From positions 28,493 to 92,492 of the forward strand of contig ONJX01000011.1 of the NCBI GenBank assembly GCA_900318255.1: 64,000 nucleotides of DNA, given 5' to 3'. A program made the translations under genes and the position numbers. Source of the DNA: an uncultured Prevotellaceae bacterium (GTDB taxonomy: Bacteria; Bacteroidota; Bacteroidia; Bacteroidales; Muribaculaceae). The first letter of the stretch is position 1; each line of letters opens with the position of its first letter. The notes beneath the pieces were generated by a model, which was not told where the DNA came from, searched no databases, and worked only from the letters and a program-made list of their open reading frames with translations. Positions 38,231-47,406 of this stretch are shown piece by piece.

Positions 38231-38333
38231 ACAGCGGCAGCTCTCATGTGCCATAGCTTATTGTTTCATCAAGAAATGTTGCTGTTTCAGCCAAGAATTG
38301 TGAAAAATGTTGCAAATGCCGTGTTGCGAGCGC

Positions 38334-38341
38334 TAACTTTG
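38334..38341 (+). promoter_or_regulatory. -7 box (TAACTTTG), member of a shared promoter type
   Basis: TAACTTTG with TTGC 20 bp upstream as a weak -33. The 140 bp around it (38258-38400) is closely similar to 47322-47463 and less so to 40490-40600, each in front of a gene or gene group of the cluster. Confidence 0.6.
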
Positions 38342-38400
38342 CAAAGCAATCACAACTAGGAGAGCAGTAAAGATTAAAAAAAATAAACACTTTTATATAT

Positions 38401-39510
38401 ATGAAAAAATTACTTTTATTTTCAATTTTGACTCTACTTACAGTTCTCGTGGCTAGCGCTGCGATAACTTACAGCCGAGAACTTGAGGAGCGCGCCATCC
38501 TTGGCGACAACGTGGCGATGTGGCAGCTGTCGCAGTGCTACCGTTTCAGCCTGGGGTGTGACCGAGACCTTGACAAGGCCGACTATTGGCTCGACCGTGC
38601 TGCCGAGGAGGGCAATGTAGATGCACTAAACCAGAAGGTGTTGCTCGACGACAAGGGCAAGCGCCTAACCGAAGCCAAGCGCCGTGAGCTGGCCGCTGTG
38701 GAGCAGCGAGAACGTGAGCGGTTGTTGAAGTCAAAAGAAGAGCAGCGCCTTGCCGAGGAACAGCGCAGGCAAGAAGAACTTAAAAAGCAAGAGCAAATAA
38801 AGAAACAGACATTTACTGTAAATGGTGTATCGTTCGTTATGGTAGAAGTTAAGGGCGGCACGTTCACGATGGGAGCCACGAGCGAGCAGGGCGGCGATGC
38901 GTATGATGACGAGAAGCCAGCCCACAGTGTTACCCTGTCGAGTTATCACATAGGTGAGACCGAGGTGACGCAGGAGCTGTGGAAGGCGGTGATGGGCAGC
39001 AATCCGAGTAAGTTCTATGGCGCAAATCGCCCTGTGGAGAGAGTAAGCTGGGATGATAGCCAGGAGTTTATCCGCAAGCTCAACGCCAAGACCGGCAAGA
39101 ACTTCCGCCTGCCCACTGAGGCTGAATGGGAGTATGCCGCACGTGGGGGCAGCCGCAGCCAGCACTACAAGTACAGCGGCAGCAACACGATTGGCAATGT
39201 GGCATGGTACTTTGACAATAGGTACTATGACAATAATATGGATAATACTACTCATGATGTAGCCACCAAGCGCGCCAACGAGCTTGGAATTTATGATATG
39301 AGCGGCAACGTGTGGGAGTGGTGCAGCGACTGGTATGGCGATTACAGCAGCTCGTCACAGACCAACCCCCAGGGTCCTATTTCGGGCTCTATCCGCGTGT
39401 TCCGTGGTGGCGGCTGGAACGACTACGCCAGGCTCTGCCGCGTGTCTTACCGCCCCGGGCGCTCGCCCGACTTCCGCTACTACCTCCTCGGCTTGCGGCT
39501 CGCCCTATAG
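38401..39510 (+). CDS. Exported SEL1/FGE-sulfatase protein with DGR-like variable C-terminus (paralogue A)
   Basis: A 369-residue protein. Signal peptide (about 1-20), one SEL1-like repeat (LSQCYRFSLG...DYWLDRAAEEGN, about 40-80), a charged helix rich in Arg/Glu (about 95-135), then an FGE-sulfatase domain (C-type-lectin fold; VKGGTFTMGAT, VTQELWKAVMG, RLPTEAEWEYAARGG, DMSGNVWEW). The catalytic Cys pair of true FGE is not evident, so it is likely a binding scaffold. The last 40 codons (39391-39510) form a variable region: RVFRGGGW then varied codons, ending LGLRLAL. Codons vary against the paralogues as NNC. A 106-bp element with a hairpin follows the stop. Confidence 0.9.
   Translation: MKKLLLFSILTLLTVLVASAAITYSRELEERAILGDNVAMWQLSQCYRFSLGCDRDLDKADYWLDRAAEEGNVDALNQKVLLDDKGKRLTEAKRRELAAVEQRERERLLKSKEEQRLAEEQRRQEELKKQEQIKKQTFTVNGVSFVMVEVKGGTFTMGATSEQGGDAYDDEKPAHSVTLSSYHIGETEVTQELWKAVMGSNPSKFYGANRPVERVSWDDSQEFIRKLNAKTGKNFRLPTEAEWEYAARGGSRSQHYKYSGSNTIGNVAWYFDNRYYDNNMDNTTHDVATKRANELGIYDMSGNVWEWCSDWYGDYSSSSQTNPQGPISGSIRVFRGGGWNDYARLCRVSYRPGRSPDFRYYLLGLRLAL
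39391..39510 (+). other. DGR-like variable region, copy A
   Basis: 120 nt ending at the stop codon; same length as in paralogues D, E, F and G. Variable codons (ATC, TTC, AAC, GAC, TAC, CTC, TAC, CCC, TTC, TAC, TAC) nearly all end in C, between fixed GCC, TGC, CGC, GTG, TCG and GAC codons. Confidence 0.75.
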
Positions 39511-39616
39511 TTCTCCCCTTGTTAAAGCGAGCCAGTGGAATTTTGCCCGAAAAAAGCGAGCTGCGCCAGCGCGAGCAAAACGAGGGCAAAATCGCACTGA
39601 GCGAGCGCCGCAGCGA
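39511..39616 (+). repeat. Downstream hairpin element, copy 1
   Basis: 106 bp almost identical to 54764-54868. It contains ATTTTGCCC and GGGCAAAAT (39540-39548 and 39584-39592) as a 9-bp stem, with an inner GCTGCGCCAGC hairpin. It starts at the base after the stop of a variable-region gene in both cases, the place where DGR targets often carry a hairpin. Confidence 0.8.
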
Positions 39617-39630
39617 CATCACCTATCATC

Positions 39631-39657
39631 ACCGCCGAGCGGAGCGAGGCGGTTTTT
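39631..39657 (+). terminator. Terminator after paralogue A
   Basis: ACCGCC and GGCGGT arms with an 11-base loop, followed by TTTT. Confidence 0.65.
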
Positions 39658-39699
39658 CCAGAAAAAATTAATCAAAAAAAATAACAAAAAATTATTAGT

Positions 39700-40473
39700 A
39701 TGAAACGATTATCAATTTTCTTAGTTCTATCAGTCTCCCTATTGCTGCTTAGCGGCAACGCAATGGCGCAGAAGAGTTATGGATTGTGTGTGGGCCTGTC
39801 GAAGTGTGGCACACCAGGAGCCGACGACATCGCAGCTCCTCAAAACGATGCTGTTGACCTGAAGAAGGTTCTCGTCAAGCAAGGATTCAAAGCGAGTGCA
39901 GTGACCAATCAGTATGCCACTCGCTCCAACATTCTCAACCGCGTGCGCAACATTGTTGATGCCACCAGCTCTCCTAACGACAAGATTGTGCTGTTCTTTG
40001 CCACCCATGGCAGCGAGAATGGCTACCTGCTCACCTATGGAGGTGAGTTCATCAAGTACAGTGAGCTCATCGACATCCTCTCGCACAGCAAGACCAAGCA
40101 CATCTACTGCTTTGTGATGGCATGCTACTCAGGATCGCTTGCCAATGCCCTCACCAGCGACCCCAACTGGGGCGACAATGCAGTGAAGAGCGGTATCACC
40201 TTCATGGTGTCGAGCCGCCCTGGCGAGACTTCAAAGAGCATAAGTCTTCCACACTGGAAGAACTCCTTCTTTGGTCATGCGCTGATCAACGGAATGCGTG
40301 GCCAGGCCGATGCCGACAACAACCGCAAGGTGACGCTCATGGAGCTGTTCCGCTATGTGTATAACGATGTTACTCGTCGCCTTGATGGCAGCCGCGAGGT
40401 GAATGGTGAGACACAGCATCCGCAGCTCATAGGTCCCTCTAGCGAGCATGACACAGTGATTGCACGCTGGTGA
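39700..40473 (+). CDS. Exported caspase-like (peptidase C14) protein
   Basis: A 257-residue protein with signal peptide (cut near residue 24, NAMA-Q). The caspase fold is clear: VGLSKC at the first strand, NDAVDLKKVL, and the catalytic dyad His103 in FATHGSENGY and Cys142 in VMACYSGSL, followed by MVSSRPGETS and FFGHALINGM. Metacaspase-like enzymes cut after Arg/Lys or Asp. Export makes it a periplasmic or surface protease. It sits between a variable FGE protein and the kinase/phosphatase group, so it could be the effector of this module (inferred). There is no added domain. Confidence 0.9.
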   Translation: MKRLSIFLVLSVSLLLLSGNAMAQKSYGLCVGLSKCGTPGADDIAAPQNDAVDLKKVLVKQGFKASAVTNQYATRSNILNRVRNIVDATSSPNDKIVLFFATHGSENGYLLTYGGEFIKYSELIDILSHSKTKHIYCFVMACYSGSLANALTSDPNWGDNAVKSGITFMVSSRPGETSKSISLPHWKNSFFGHALINGMRGQADADNNRKVTLMELFRYVYNDVTRRLDGSREVNGETQHPQLIGPSSEHDTVIARW

Positions 40474-40567
40474 TTTTCGTGAGGCAAAAGTGGGCATTTC
40501 GTCAAGAAACCAGGGTGATTTCATCCAAGATGGCTCAAAAAACTTGACTTAGGCACTTGCCAGGTGT

Positions 40568-40575
40568 TAACTTTG
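40568..40575 (+). promoter_or_regulatory. -7 box (TAACTTTG) for the acidic-protein operon
   Basis: Lies 57 bp before the ATG at 40633; upstream sequence shares the spacing and blocks (TTTCA, CCAAGA, AAAAAA) of the 38.3 and 47.4 kb promoters. Confidence 0.55.
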
Positions 40576-40632
40576 CCTTGTAATTATTAACCCAGTCACC
40601 AGTAATGTGTGACAAAAAAAAAGCATAAAACT

Positions 40633-41751
40633 ATGGAAACAAAGAAAAGCGACATGGCACTTAACTTAGACATTGCCAAGAGTGATAAGAAAAAGAAAAG
40701 TAACGGCAAGATTAGCGGCACCGAACTGGGCGTGGGCCTGGGAGTGGCAACGGTGGTGGGCGCTACCGTGGGGGGCGTGATAGGCCGCAACACGGCAGGC
40801 GGGAGCACCGACGATGAGCCACTGGCGCAGCTCGAACCCGACGATCAGGTGCAAGATGAGGCTACAGCTCAAGAGGAAATGACCGACGACGGCCTCACGC
40901 AGCCCGATGACAAAGCTGAGGGCACCGACAAACAGGATACTCAGCATGAAGAACCTAAGGTCGAGGAGCCCAAGACAGAGGAGCCCAAGATAGAGGAGCG
41001 CAATGGTGAGGAACCCAAACCCGAAGAAAACGACCCTAACGATGTGGCCGAGCGACTCATCGAGAAAGACGAGGTTGACCCCATCGACAATAGCGAGAAC
41101 CTCACGGCTGTGGAGTGGCGCGACATCACCGATGCCAGTGGCAACGAGGTGCATGCCATGATCTTTGCCGACGAGAATGGCATTGAGATAGCATTTGCCG
41201 AGTCGGTGCCCGGCTCAGGAATCTATGACAAGGCTATTGATGGGCTCACTGGCATGGAGGTGGAGATGCCACATGCAGCAAGCTACACCAGTGCCGACTT
41301 TGAGGGCATGCTACACAACGATGGCGGCTACATCGCCCCCGACCCCAATGGCCCTCACTTCGCGCAGAACGATGACATCGACAAGGACATCTTCACCACC
41401 GACAATGGAGAGCTCGTGGCTGAGCGTGACCGCCGCGGCGGCTCACAAGAGCACCATGCCGATGATGAACCTGTGGTTGACATCGATGGCGATGAAGTGG
41501 ACCCGACAGGCGGTGATGCCACCGACGACAACCTCGCCCAGACTCATGCCATGGAAGGCGACAGCGTGGCCGACGACATCGACGAAGGCCTGCTGGCTCA
41601 AATCCTGGGCGACGATGATGCCGATGTCAACGAGGATTTAGTTGAAATCGTTGACGATATTAATCTCGATGAGCCCGAGGTTGACGAAGAACTGCTCGAG
41701 GACGAGGAACTCGACGAGTCAATGGACGACGAGCTCGACGACTCTTTTTAA
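40633..41751 (+). CDS. Very acidic protein with glycine-rich hydrophobic segment, unknown function
   Basis: About 372 residues from the ATG at 40633; an in-frame GTG at 40609 would add eight residues (MTKKKHKT). A short basic N-terminus is followed by a Gly/Val-rich hydrophobic stretch (LGVGLGVATVVGATVGGVIG, about 33-52) that could cross or sit in a membrane. A Glu/Lys/Pro repeat (EEPK units, about 100-130), a central folded-looking block (about 145-230) and a long Asp/Glu tail ending in DELDDSF follow. No family recognised. Co-transcribed with the zinc-ribbon/FHA and PP2C genes, so probably a partner in that signalling set. Confidence 0.75.
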   Translation: METKKSDMALNLDIAKSDKKKKSNGKISGTELGVGLGVATVVGATVGGVIGRNTAGGSTDDEPLAQLEPDDQVQDEATAQEEMTDDGLTQPDDKAEGTDKQDTQHEEPKVEEPKTEEPKIEERNGEEPKPEENDPNDVAERLIEKDEVDPIDNSENLTAVEWRDITDASGNEVHAMIFADENGIEIAFAESVPGSGIYDKAIDGLTGMEVEMPHAASYTSADFEGMLHNDGGYIAPDPNGPHFAQNDDIDKDIFTTDNGELVAERDRRGGSQEHHADDEPVVDIDGDEVDPTGGDATDDNLAQTHAMEGDSVADDIDEGLLAQILGDDDADVNEDLVEIVDDINLDEPEVDEELLEDEELDESMDDELDDSF

Positions 41752-41795
41752 CTGAGCTGATCAAACCAATTGTTATTGATTAAACCATTAAAGTT

Positions 41796-42644
41796 ATGAA
41801 TAACGAAAATAGAAATACCAATCCAAGCCAGCTGCGCATCACATGCGAGACATGTAGCAAATCGTTTAGGATTAACACCCCATCAAAGCCTGGCAATTAC
41901 AACGTTAAGTGCCCTCATTGTGCCACTAGCATAAAAGTGAGCATCGCCGCTCCCAAGCTCAGCGACGCACTGCACGCTCCGCGCATCAAGGCCCCGGTGC
42001 TGGGCGAGCCAGTGAAGGTGCAGCACAAAGTGTATGCCATCAAGAAGCGTGCCATCGTGGGCCGGCCCTACAAGGCTGTGTGCCCCGACTGCGGCAACGA
42101 CATCAGTCTCACTCCCACACTGGCCAACAAGAACTTGAAGGCACAATGCAAGCAGTGCGGCACGGTGGTGGTGTATAAGGCTGTTGAGAGCAATGCCACC
42201 AGCGACGACAGCGACGCAACCGACGACGGCTCACCGGCTGGTCACAAACCTGGAGGCAGGAAAAAAACCGAGCGCCTTAACCCGCCAAGTGGTGCCTTGC
42301 GCTGGAAGCCTAAGGGCTTTACTGAAAGATTGTTGAAGCGGCGCGACATGGTGGGCAGGCTCAAGCGAGGCCCCAACATTGTGGGGCGCAAGAGCCCCGA
42401 CGAGATTAGCGACATTATGATTGAGGGCGACAAGGAGATGAGCCGTCGCTCGGTGGAGATAAATGTCAAAGAGCAAGCCGGAGTCAAGGACTACATCTAT
42501 GAGCTGCGAGTGCTACGCACCACCAACCCCGTGTTCATCAACGGACGTCCGGTGGCGCTCACCGAGGTGGTGAAACTCAACTATGGCGACACCATCATGA
42601 TGGGAAAAACCTCTATTTCATTTTTTAAACTAAAAAACACTTAA
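41796..42644 (+). CDS. Double zinc-ribbon protein with C-terminal FHA domain
   Basis: A 282-residue cytoplasmic protein. First ribbon CETC...CPHC (about 14-47) resembles the MJ0042/zinc-ribbon type; the second CPDCG...CKQCG is at about 90-126. After a Pro/Lys linker the last about 100 residues form an FHA domain: IVGRKSP, MSRRSVEI, NGRPVALTEV, LNYGDTIMMGKTS. It would read phosphothreonine marks set by the kinases at 55-59 kb. The next gene (PP2C) starts 2 bp after its stop. Confidence 0.85.
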   Translation: MNNENRNTNPSQLRITCETCSKSFRINTPSKPGNYNVKCPHCATSIKVSIAAPKLSDALHAPRIKAPVLGEPVKVQHKVYAIKKRAIVGRPYKAVCPDCGNDISLTPTLANKNLKAQCKQCGTVVVYKAVESNATSDDSDATDDGSPAGHKPGGRKKTERLNPPSGALRWKPKGFTERLLKRRDMVGRLKRGPNIVGRKSPDEISDIMIEGDKEMSRRSVEINVKEQAGVKDYIYELRVLRTTNPVFINGRPVALTEVVKLNYGDTIMMGKTSISFFKLKNT

Positions 42645-42646
42645 TA

Positions 42647-43570
42647 ATGAAGATCACCACAGCAACAAGCCACTCGTTTCACCAGATGGGTGGACGTGGC
42701 AATCAGGAAGACTCTCGATATCCCGATGTCGATATCATGCCGGCAGGCCAGCGCGTCTTTATCGTGTGTGATGGAGTGGGGGGATGCGACAATGGCGAGG
42801 TGGCGAGCCAGCTAGTGGCATCAATCATGGGCACGCAGCTCGAGAAAGCCAATCTTGACATGGAGCTCACCGACGACCAGCTGCTCGATGCGCTCGACGA
42901 GGCTTATATCGCTCTCGACAATGCCGCCACCAGCGACCACGATGAAATGGGAACTACACTCACCCTGCTGTGCTTCCATGCTGGTGGAGCCACCATGGCC
43001 CACATTGGCGACAGCCGCATCTACCACATCAGGCCCGGCGAGGGAATCTTGTATCGCAGCGACGACCACTCGCTCGTGAACCAGATGGTGCACAATGGCC
43101 AGCTCACTCCCGAGGAAGCGGTCAACCACCCGCAGAGCAATGTGATAACCCGCTGCATGAGCCCCACGGCAGCCGACCAGCGCCGCAGCATGGCCACAGT
43201 GTTTCACACGGCCAACATCGAGGCAGGCGACTATGTGATGCTCTGCAGCGATGGTGTGCTGCACTGCATGAGCGACGATGAGCTGGTGGCATTGCTCGAG
43301 GGTGATGGCAGCGATGAGGCCAAAGCCCACGAGATGGCAAGCCGCAGCGCTGGCAGCAACGACAACAACACCGCTTGGCTGGTGAGAGTCGAAGCCGTGG
43401 AGCGTGATGCCAGCGAAGAGCTCAAGAACGACAGCGACAGCAATAATCAGCCCGATGCGAGCGACACTGTGCAAAGCCACGGCTCCACCATGTGGATGAG
43501 TGAGCTCGCAAGCGAGCGCCGCGGCAAGCAGTCACTCAAGAAGAGGTGGTTCCGCTTATTTGGAAAGTAA
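42647..43570 (+). CDS. PP2C-family Ser/Thr protein phosphatase
   Basis: A 307-residue phosphatase. Metal-binding motifs are complete: GRGNQEDS (N-terminal Asp), VCDGVGGCDNGE, MAHIGDSRIYHI, LCSDGVLHCM and SNDNNTAWLV. It removes phosphate from Ser/Thr and should oppose the two kinases of the cluster. The C-terminal about 50 residues (after residue 250) are polar and basic. Tight spacing to the upstream FHA gene indicates one operon. Confidence 0.94.
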   Translation: MKITTATSHSFHQMGGRGNQEDSRYPDVDIMPAGQRVFIVCDGVGGCDNGEVASQLVASIMGTQLEKANLDMELTDDQLLDALDEAYIALDNAATSDHDEMGTTLTLLCFHAGGATMAHIGDSRIYHIRPGEGILYRSDDHSLVNQMVHNGQLTPEEAVNHPQSNVITRCMSPTAADQRRSMATVFHTANIEAGDYVMLCSDGVLHCMSDDELVALLEGDGSDEAKAHEMASRSAGSNDNNTAWLVRVEAVERDASEELKNDSDSNNQPDASDTVQSHGSTMWMSELASERRGKQSLKKRWFRLFGK

Positions 43571-43610
43571 GAAATCAAGTCAATTTAAATAATCAAAAAC
43601 ACTGTGAAAT

Positions 43611-45251
43611 ATGAAACACTCCTTTATTATAATAGTGGCACTCATGGCAAGTATCATTGCTGCAACATGGATGCCTATTGACGCTAAAAAGAAAATAAAG
43701 AAGTCACCAACCACTACCAAGGTGGCTACCACACAGGCCGATACCACAGCACAGGCTCCTGCCGACACCACCGCACAAGCACCTATCGACACTCTTGCCT
43801 GGCTCAAGGCACAGGACAAAGAAGGCAACCTGGATGCAACTTTCGCATTGGGCATGGTTTATTACCAAGGTGAGTATGGCGAGAAGCAGGATTACAAAAC
43901 TGCCGCTGGCTGCTTTGCCAAGGCTGCCGACAAGGGGCACCCTCAGGCCACCACAATGCTTGCAACATGCTACCTGATGGGCAACGGCGTGGAGAAAGAC
44001 ATGGAAAAGGCCCGCAAGCTCTACATGATTGCCATTAAGAAAGGCGACAACTCCTTGATTGATATTCTCACACCACTTGCCGAGCAACAGGGCAGCCTGT
44101 TTGCCAGTCAGCTTCTTGCCGAGTGCTACTCTAAAGGCATAGGCGTTAAGGTTGACAAAGCCAAGTCGCTGCATTTCACTGAGATTGCCGCCAATGCCGG
44201 CGACATTGAGAGTTGCTTGACCACTGGGCTCACCTATTATAACAAGAAAGAGCGCGACAAGGCATTCCCATTCTTTGAGAAAGCCGCGCTGGCTGGTGAC
44301 ACGCAAGCGACTTACTTCTATGGCCTCATGCTCTACGACGGCGATGGCGTGACACAAGACCGCGCCAAGGGCATCAAGTATCTGCAGCTGGCTGCCGACT
44401 CGAGCCATGTGGCCGCCAATGCCAAGTTGGGCTATATCTACTTCAACGGCGATGGCATGACACAGGACAAGGTCAAGGGCTTCAACATGATAAAGCGTGC
44501 TGCTGAGCTGGGCAACAACAAGGCGCAGTGGACACTGGCCAACTGCTACCGCACTGGCGATGGTGTGAACCAGGACTACAGCCTTGCCGCTCACTGGCTC
44601 GCACAGGTGGCAACTGGCTCGCGCAAGGGCGACTATGCCACCATGATTGAGGATTTAAAGGCCAAGAATGATCCTTTCTACAGCTATCTCAAGGGACTGC
44701 ACGCCTATTATGTGGCAGGCGACTATGAAGCCGCTCAGCAGCTCTTCAAGGCTGTGGAGAAGGCCAAGAACCCTGAAGGGCTCACAATGCAAGCGGTGTG
44801 CCTCACAAGCAAGAAAAACCCCAAGCACGACCTCAAGAAGGCTGCCAAGCTCTTCGAGAAAGCCTCAAGCACCAGCCCCACAGCATGCTACTACCTTGCC
44901 TATATGCTTGAGACTGGCAACGGCGTGAAGAAGGATGAGGCACGTGCACTGCAGCTGCTCACTAAGGCTGCCGACGGTGGCAATGGCGATGCACAATGCC
45001 GACTTGCCGACAAGTACATCAAGGGCACTGGCACAGTGGGCATGAACATGGAAAAGGCTGCTCACTACTATGTGATGGCCGAGGCGCAGCATGCCCTCAC
45101 CCCCGAGGCTGCCAAGCAGCTTGCCAACCTCTATGAGAACGACTTCATGTCGCTGCCTTCGGTCCCCGACGTGAAGAAGCATGCCGCCGAGCTGCGCAAG
45201 ACCAAAGATAACAACAACCTGCTCAACATGCTGGCGACAACTAAATTCTAA
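43611..45251 (+). CDS. Exported SEL1-repeat protein
   Basis: A 546-residue protein with signal peptide (about 1-25) and a Thr/Ala/Gln-rich linker (about 38-62). At least ten SEL1 (TPR-like) repeats follow, with the A-xx-LG-xY-xG-xGV-xxD-xxKA pattern (for example LGMVYYQGEYGEKQDYKTA and LMLYDGDGVTQDRAK). SEL1 solenoids serve as protein-binding scaffolds. The gene is in line with the PP2C operon and ends before a hairpin at 45270. It shares its repeat type with the N-termini of the FGE paralogues. Confidence 0.9.
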   Translation: MKHSFIIIVALMASIIAATWMPIDAKKKIKKSPTTTKVATTQADTTAQAPADTTAQAPIDTLAWLKAQDKEGNLDATFALGMVYYQGEYGEKQDYKTAAGCFAKAADKGHPQATTMLATCYLMGNGVEKDMEKARKLYMIAIKKGDNSLIDILTPLAEQQGSLFASQLLAECYSKGIGVKVDKAKSLHFTEIAANAGDIESCLTTGLTYYNKKERDKAFPFFEKAALAGDTQATYFYGLMLYDGDGVTQDRAKGIKYLQLAADSSHVAANAKLGYIYFNGDGMTQDKVKGFNMIKRAAELGNNKAQWTLANCYRTGDGVNQDYSLAAHWLAQVATGSRKGDYATMIEDLKAKNDPFYSYLKGLHAYYVAGDYEAAQQLFKAVEKAKNPEGLTMQAVCLTSKKNPKHDLKKAAKLFEKASSTSPTACYYLAYMLETGNGVKKDEARALQLLTKAADGGNGDAQCRLADKYIKGTGTVGMNMEKAAHYYVMAEAQHALTPEAAKQLANLYENDFMSLPSVPDVKKHAAELRKTKDNNNLLNMLATTKF

Positions 45252-45269
45252 TAACTCACAATAAGAGCG

Positions 45270-45302
45270 CAGGGGCTGTGCCCACATTTATCACAGCCCC
45301 TG
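45270..45302 (+). terminator. Hairpin between SEL1 genes
   Basis: CAGGGGCTGTG and CACAGCCCCTG form an 11-bp perfect stem with an 11-base loop; only a short T run (ATTTTTA) follows 10 bp later, so termination may be partial. Confidence 0.55.
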
Positions 45303-45325
45303 GCTTAATGCATTTTTACACAACA

Positions 45326-46132
45326 ATGAAAAAACTCATAACTTCAATTTTACTCATTATTGCCGCCACCGCTCAGGTGTGGGGCGTGGTTTACAGCACC
45401 GAGCTGCAACGTGCCGCCGAGGCTGGCGACATGGTGTCGCAATACAAACTGGCACATTGCTATCACCATGGCAATGGCATTGACGTGGACATGATTACTG
45501 CTGCCTATTGGTACAAGAAAGCGGCCGACCAGGGCGATATGTACTCTCAATCGGCATTGGGCGATTTGTACTACCTGGGCGAAGGTGTGGGCAAAGACGA
45601 CAAAGCCGCACTGCAGTGGTGGAACAAGGCTGCCAAAAGTGGCTACTGGGGAGGAGCTTACAGCATAGGCTACTACTACCTGAAGGCTAAGGACTACAAG
45701 CACGCCATCGAGTGGTTCAACTACTCCAACGAGATCTCGCGTAAAAACTCTGAATTCCCTATTTTGGCAAATTTTGAGCTTGGCCTTTGTTACTACTCAA
45801 ACTGGCAGGGCCAAGACTTTGCCAAGGCTTTCAACCTCTTTAGTCAGGAAGTTGAAGAGAATAACAATTTTGCCAGGGCAAAACTTGGCGAGATGTACAT
45901 GCGCGGACAATTGGTGGCACAAGACTACGACAAAGCCTTCAAGTTGCTCAAGGAAGCCGCCGAGAACGAAATTCAGCCATCGGGCGATGCAATGAACCTG
46001 CTGAGCTCGTGTTACCGTTTTGGCCTGGGTACTGCCAAGGACATCAACAAAGCCGACTATTGGCTCAACAAATCCAAGCAGACCGACAGCGACATGGTAG
46101 TGCTCATAATGCAGGCTCTTAGTGAGAAATAG
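45326..46132 (+). CDS. Exported SEL1-repeat protein
   Basis: About 268 residues from the ATG at 45326 (MKKLITSILLIIAATAQVWG signal peptide); the in-frame ATG at 45278 would overlap the hairpin and spoil the signal peptide. Six SEL1 repeats (YKLAHCYHHGNGIDVDM, SALGDLYYLGEGVGKDDK and others). The last repeat (LLSSCYRFGLGTAKDINKADYWLNKS) is very close to the single SEL1 unit at the start of paralogues A and B, pointing to exchange between these genes. Confidence 0.88.
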   Translation: MKKLITSILLIIAATAQVWGVVYSTELQRAAEAGDMVSQYKLAHCYHHGNGIDVDMITAAYWYKKAADQGDMYSQSALGDLYYLGEGVGKDDKAALQWWNKAAKSGYWGGAYSIGYYYLKAKDYKHAIEWFNYSNEISRKNSEFPILANFELGLCYYSNWQGQDFAKAFNLFSQEVEENNNFARAKLGEMYMRGQLVAQDYDKAFKLLKEAAENEIQPSGDAMNLLSSCYRFGLGTAKDINKADYWLNKSKQTDSDMVVLIMQALSEK

Positions 46133-46169
46133 TACTTATAAGTAAGTATTTATTTGAATCTTTATATAT

Positions 46170-47273
46170 ATGAAAAAATTACTCTTTTTTTCAATTTTGA
46201 CTCTACTTACAGTCCTCGTGGCTAGTGCTGCGATAACTTACAGCCGAGAGCTCGAGGAGCGCGCCATCTTGGGCGACAACGTGGCGATGTGGCAGCTGTC
46301 GCAGTGCTACCGGTTCAGTTTTGGAGTAGCCCAAGACCTTGACAAGGCCGACTACTGGCTCGACCGAGCAGCCGAGGAGGGCAATGTTGATGCGCTAAAC
46401 CAAAAGTTGTTGCTCGACGACAAGGGCAAGCGCCTGAGCGATTCCAAGCGCCGTGAGCTGGCTGCAGTTGAGCAGCACGAGCGAGAGCGGTTGTTGAGGT
46501 CAAAAGAGGAACAGCGTCTTGCAGAGGAACGGCGCAGGCAAGTCAAGAAGCAGACATTCACGGCTAATGGCGTTTCGTTCACCATGGTAGAAGTGCAAGG
46601 TGGCACGTTCACTATGGGTGGCACCAGCGAGCAGGGCAGCGATGCCGACAAGAATAGCGGGTATCCCGAAAAACCAGCACATAACGTGACCCTGTCGAGT
46701 TATCACATAGGTGAGACCGAGGTTACCCAGGAGTTGTGGGAAGCCGTGACGGGGGAGAATCCATGTGTGTTTAAAGGCGGGAACCTTCCTGTTGAGAATG
46801 TGAGTTGGAAGGATTGCCAAAAGTTTATTAAAAAACTCAATAAACTTACTGGCAAAAAGTTCCGCCTTCCCACCGAGGCTGAGTGGGAATTTGCGGCACG
46901 TGGCGGCAATCTTAGCAAGGGATACAAATATAGCGGCAGCGATAATTTAGACGACGTGGCCTGGTTCCGTGAGAACAGCGGCGGCATCACCCACAATGTC
47001 GGCACAAAGCGAGCCAACGAGCTTGGCTTGTATGACATGAGCGGCAACGTGAGTGAATGGTGCAGCGACTGGATTGACAGTTACACTTACAGCAGTTTCT
47101 CGCAGACCAACCCCACTGGTCCCAGTTCGGGCCATTTCCGCGTGATCCGTGGTGGCAGCTGGGACTCCGGCGGCTGGTCGTGTCGCGTGTCGGCCCGGGG
47201 TCAAGGCAGTATCAACAGCAGGTTCAAGCCCGACAATCAGAACGAGTGGCTCGGCTTGCGCCTTGCCCTATAG
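46170..47273 (+). CDS. Exported SEL1/FGE-sulfatase protein (paralogue B)
   Basis: A 367-residue protein. The first about 120 residues (signal peptide, SEL1 unit, charged helix) are nearly identical to paralogue A at 38401, while the FGE domain (about 130-367) has diverged. Domain motifs: VQGGTFTMGGT, VTQELWEAVTG, RLPTEAEWEFAARGG, DMSGNVSEW. The C-terminal region RVIRGGSWDSGG...CRVSARG...LGLRLAL has the same frame as the variable region but is several codons longer, so it is not the strict 120-nt type. Confidence 0.88.
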   Translation: MKKLLFFSILTLLTVLVASAAITYSRELEERAILGDNVAMWQLSQCYRFSFGVAQDLDKADYWLDRAAEEGNVDALNQKLLLDDKGKRLSDSKRRELAAVEQHERERLLRSKEEQRLAEERRRQVKKQTFTANGVSFTMVEVQGGTFTMGGTSEQGSDADKNSGYPEKPAHNVTLSSYHIGETEVTQELWEAVTGENPCVFKGGNLPVENVSWKDCQKFIKKLNKLTGKKFRLPTEAEWEFAARGGNLSKGYKYSGSDNLDDVAWFRENSGGITHNVGTKRANELGLYDMSGNVSEWCSDWIDSYTYSSFSQTNPTGPSSGHFRVIRGGSWDSGGWSCRVSARGQGSINSRFKPDNQNEWLGLRLAL

Positions 47274-47398
47274 TTTCCCCTCGTCAATTCAAGCGAGCAT
47301 TATTATAATCAAGCTCAAAACCTTATTGTTTCGTCAATAAAAGTTGCAGTTTCAGCTAAGGATTGTGAAAAAAGTTTCAAATGCCTTGTTGGGAGTGC

Positions 47399-47406
47399 TA
47401 TCTTTG
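47399..47406 (+). promoter_or_regulatory. -7 box (TATCTTTG), second copy of the duplicated promoter region
   Basis: 47322-47463 matches 38258-38400 over about 140 bp, including CTTATTGTTTC, TTTCAGC, ATTGTGAAAAA, GTCACAACTAGG and GTAAAGATTAAAA. It drives the tandem array from 47464 on. Confidence 0.6.
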
